A stretch of 6,958 nt of DNA from an uncultured Bacillota bacterium. GTDB taxonomy: Bacteria; Bacillota; Clostridia; Oscillospirales; Oscillospiraceae. Below are positions 5,946 through 6,958 of this stretch, one piece after another (the first letter of the stretch is position 1; the number at the start of each line of letters is the position of its first letter). The position numbers and the translations under genes are program-made. The stretch lies in the NCBI GenBank assembly GCA_947383275.1, contig CANDCW010000107.1, positions 1 to 6,958 on the forward strand, written 5' to 3'. The notes below the pieces were generated by a model. The model worked only from the letters and a program-made list of their open reading frames with translations. It was not told the origin of the DNA and did no database searches.

Positions 5946-5989
5946 GGGTAAGATAGCGTAGCCATAAAAGATGGTGCGCTGTCTTACCC
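5946..5989 (+). repeat. Long imperfect inverted repeat next to the recombinase remnant
   Basis: GGGTAAGATAGCG (5946-5958) pairs with CGCTGTCTTACCC (5977-5989) over 13 bp with one G-U pair in plus-strand RNA. A further CCAT/ATGG pair (5962-5965 with 5971-5974) sits inside around AAAAG. No clear U-tract follows. It begins 15 nt beyond the recombinase stop codon, where element ends of serine-recombinase transposons usually lie, so it could be part of an old element terminus. A weak terminator is the alternative. Confidence 0.55.
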
Positions 5990-6004
5990 TGGCATTTTGT
6001 ATTA

Positions 6005-6325
6005 TCAAACGGCAAAACTCTTGACATCAGCGCCAATCTGCCGGAAATAGGATATGCTTTCCGTCGGTTCCTCGCCGCTGTCTACCCTGCCCGCGAAGCT
6101 GTAAAAGATTTCGATTTTGCGGGTGTTCGTTTCCCTGCCCAAATCGTGGACTAAAATACGGTCGATAAACTTATGGACGTTCTCATAGGTCAGTTCGCTG
6201 ATCTCCAAGTACCGGCGTACCAGGGCGACAAACCTTTTCCCATCGGCGCTGCGCCCGGCAGCGGTGTCAATCTCTTTTTTCAACTCCGCAGCCCGCTTTG
6301 TCAGTTCCCGCTTCCCTCCATATCG
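6005..6325 (-). pseudogene. 3' remnant of a large serine recombinase (DUF4368 region)
   Basis: The frame reads YGGKRELTKRAAELKKEID, a coiled-coil-like stretch, then KRFVALVRRYLEISELT, IDRILVHDL, and RKIEIFYSFAGRVD before its stop at 6005. This pattern (FVaLvrkYt-i-eLt, then iVHe, then IeI-y-F-G) is the C-terminal DUF4368 segment of large serine recombinases from Tn- and ICE-type elements in Firmicutes. Full-length proteins are about 500-560 residues. The catalytic serine domain, recombinase domain and zinc ribbon are missing, and sequence beyond about 6325 no longer resembles the family. The ATG at 6283 lies inside the coiled coil and is not a natural start. The fragment cannot catalyse recombination. 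Confidence 0.75.
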
Positions 6326-6341
6326 ACAAAATAGTGGCCTG

Positions 6342-6365
6342 AAATGTCGCAGCTTCGTGACATTT
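6342..6365. repeat. Short inverted repeat between recombinase remnant and permease gene
   Basis: AAATGTC (6342-6348) and GACATTT (6359-6365) are a perfect 7-bp dyad around 10 nt. A second dyad CGACA/TGTCG (6324-6328 with 6345-6349) overlaps it. They lie where recognisable recombinase sequence stops. Their role is unknown. Confidence 0.4.
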
Positions 6366-6396
6366 AGAAGCCGGGAGCAATTTGCTCCCGGCTTCT
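6366..6396 (-). terminator. Strong hairpin, likely terminator of the ABC permease gene
   Basis: AGAAGCCGGGAGCAA (6366-6380) and TTGCTCCCGGCTTCT (6382-6396) form a 15-bp perfect palindrome with a single central base. It begins 11 nt after the stop of the permease gene. Neither side has a U-tract (AAATGTC on the minus side), so termination is plausible from position and stability but not certain. Confidence 0.55.
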
Positions 6397-6407
6397 ATGA
6401 ATAAAAC

Positions 6408-6958
6408 TCAATTTTGCCGCAACCGCTCTATGATGCTGATTTTGGCAATTTGCCGGTATAAAAGCGCCGGTATTGCCACAGTCAGGAGAATAAGGAACGG
6501 ATAGATCACCAGCATGGGCCACATGACAAATTGATAGGTGAAAAACCATATTCCGCTTGAAATTCCTCTTACAACTACCACAGAAAACAGAACGCCAAGG
6601 ACAGCCGATGTGATAATCGTTCCCACAGCATAATACAGCCCCTCAAAAGAGAGCATACGCTTTAGCTGCTTTCCTGTCATGCCAATGCTTTGCAGCATGG
6701 CAAATTCCTTTTTGCGGGTGATAACGCTTGTCAGGACAGAGTTCACAAAGTTTGCGATGCCGATAATTCCGATGATGATACTCAATGCCCCTCCGATGGT
6801 AATGATAAGGGAAGTGAGGTCGTCAAAGGAACTGGTATAGGTCGCCTTGGATTCAAAATCCATACTTGGCTCCACACTGTCAATATAGCTGTTCAAAAAC
6901 TCCGCCATTTCTGCTTCCGTTCCCTCTTTCACATCAAAGGGGAAATTGACCAGATGGG
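6408..6958 (-). CDS. FtsX/MacB-type ABC transporter permease, C-terminal part (continues past the window)
   Basis: The reading frame is open to the right edge, so only the C-terminal 182 or so residues are visible; the GTG at 6932 is internal (HLVNFPFDVKEGTEAEMAEF spans it), not the start. Three membrane segments appear: SLIITIGGALSIIIGIIGIA, then GLYYAVGTIITSAVLGVLFSVVVV, then MLVIYPFLILLTVAIPALL. Between the first two is the family signature RKKEFAMLQSIGMTGKQLKRMLSFEG, the cytoplasmic coupling segment of FtsX-domain permeases. Such proteins pair with an ATP-binding subunit to expel peptides or lipids or to release lipoproteins, and often work in antimicrobial peptide resistance. The substrate cannot be told from this end, and the partner ATPase must be outside the window. 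Confidence 0.85.
   Translation of the reverse strand, partial: HLVNFPFDVKEGTEAEMAEFLNSYIDSVEPSMDFESKATYTSSFDDLTSLIITIGGALSIIIGIIGIANFVNSVLTSVITRKKEFAMLQSIGMTGKQLKRMLSFEGLYYAVGTIITSAVLGVLFSVVVVRGISSGIWFFTYQFVMWPMLVIYPFLILLTVAIPALLYRQIAKISIIERLRQN

Larger units (their letters stand above)
5456..6407. other. 952-bp stretch without an intact gene (gene-fragment region)
   Basis: Between the amylase stop and the ABC permease stop I find only truncated minus-strand pieces (CMD-family tail, SLH fragment, permease tail, serine-recombinase tail) and several inverted repeats. No ribosome binding site with a sensible start was found on either strand. Positions 5456-5498 contain nothing recognisable, including no terminator for the amylase gene. 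Confidence 0.65.

Noticed and set aside
6301..6363. 20-residue minus-strand frame (MSRSCDISGHYFVDMEGSGN)
   Set aside because: It looks protein-like but is too short, has no ribosome binding site, and overlaps the recombinase remnant in a different frame.
1..6958. CRISPR arrays, tRNA or rRNA genes, riboswitches, toxin-antitoxin or phage-defence genes
   Set aside because: No regularly spaced repeats, cloverleaf-like sequence, rRNA-like sequence, T-box or SAM-type leader, or defence-family protein was seen on either strand. The leaders of cysK and the amylase gene are too short for a known riboswitch.

Overview
This looks like a chromosomal stretch of a Gram-positive gut Firmicute, most like the Oscillospiraceae/Ruminococcaceae (Flavonifractor- or Lawsonibacter-type). 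That placement rests on strong AGGAGG-type ribosome binding sites, consensus sigma-A promoters, moderately GC-rich codon use and the gene families seen; it is not a species call.

Layout. Positions 1-200 hold no credible gene but carry clustered inverted repeats next to a nic-like motif, as in a MOB-P type oriT. Positions 281-354 hold two strong hairpins with U-tracts on the minus strand, which terminate the large minus-strand gene at 374-2365. That gene encodes a secreted transglutaminase-like protein with a duplicated 42-residue unit after its signal peptide. A divergent promoter region (2366-2591) separates it from cysK (cysteine synthase, 2592-3548, plus strand). cysK runs into a 3' remnant of an Rpn-type (PD-(D/E)XK) nuclease/transposase, which is followed by a good terminator. 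A consensus promoter then drives a complete cytoplasmic alpha-amylase gene (3986-5455, plus strand).

From 5456 to about 6325 no intact gene is visible. Instead there are four successive minus-strand fragments: the tail of a carboxymuconolactone-decarboxylase-family protein, part of an S-layer-homology repeat, the last helix region of an ArsP/UPF0718-like permease, and the C-terminus of a large serine recombinase (DUF4368 region). The window ends inside the C-terminal part of an FtsX/MacB-type ABC transporter permease gene on the minus strand.

The three complete genes each have their own promoter or ribosome binding site and do not form an operon or an obvious pathway: one exported cell-surface protein, one sulfur-assimilation enzyme and one glucan-degrading enzyme. 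What links the window is recombination. An oriT-like site at one end, a recombinase tail near the other, an Rpn remnant, and altered C-termini on cysK and amylase where they meet the debris suggest that a mobile or rearranging region has decayed around housekeeping and accessory genes. I saw no CRISPR array, tRNA, rRNA, defence cassette or clearly new multi-gene system.
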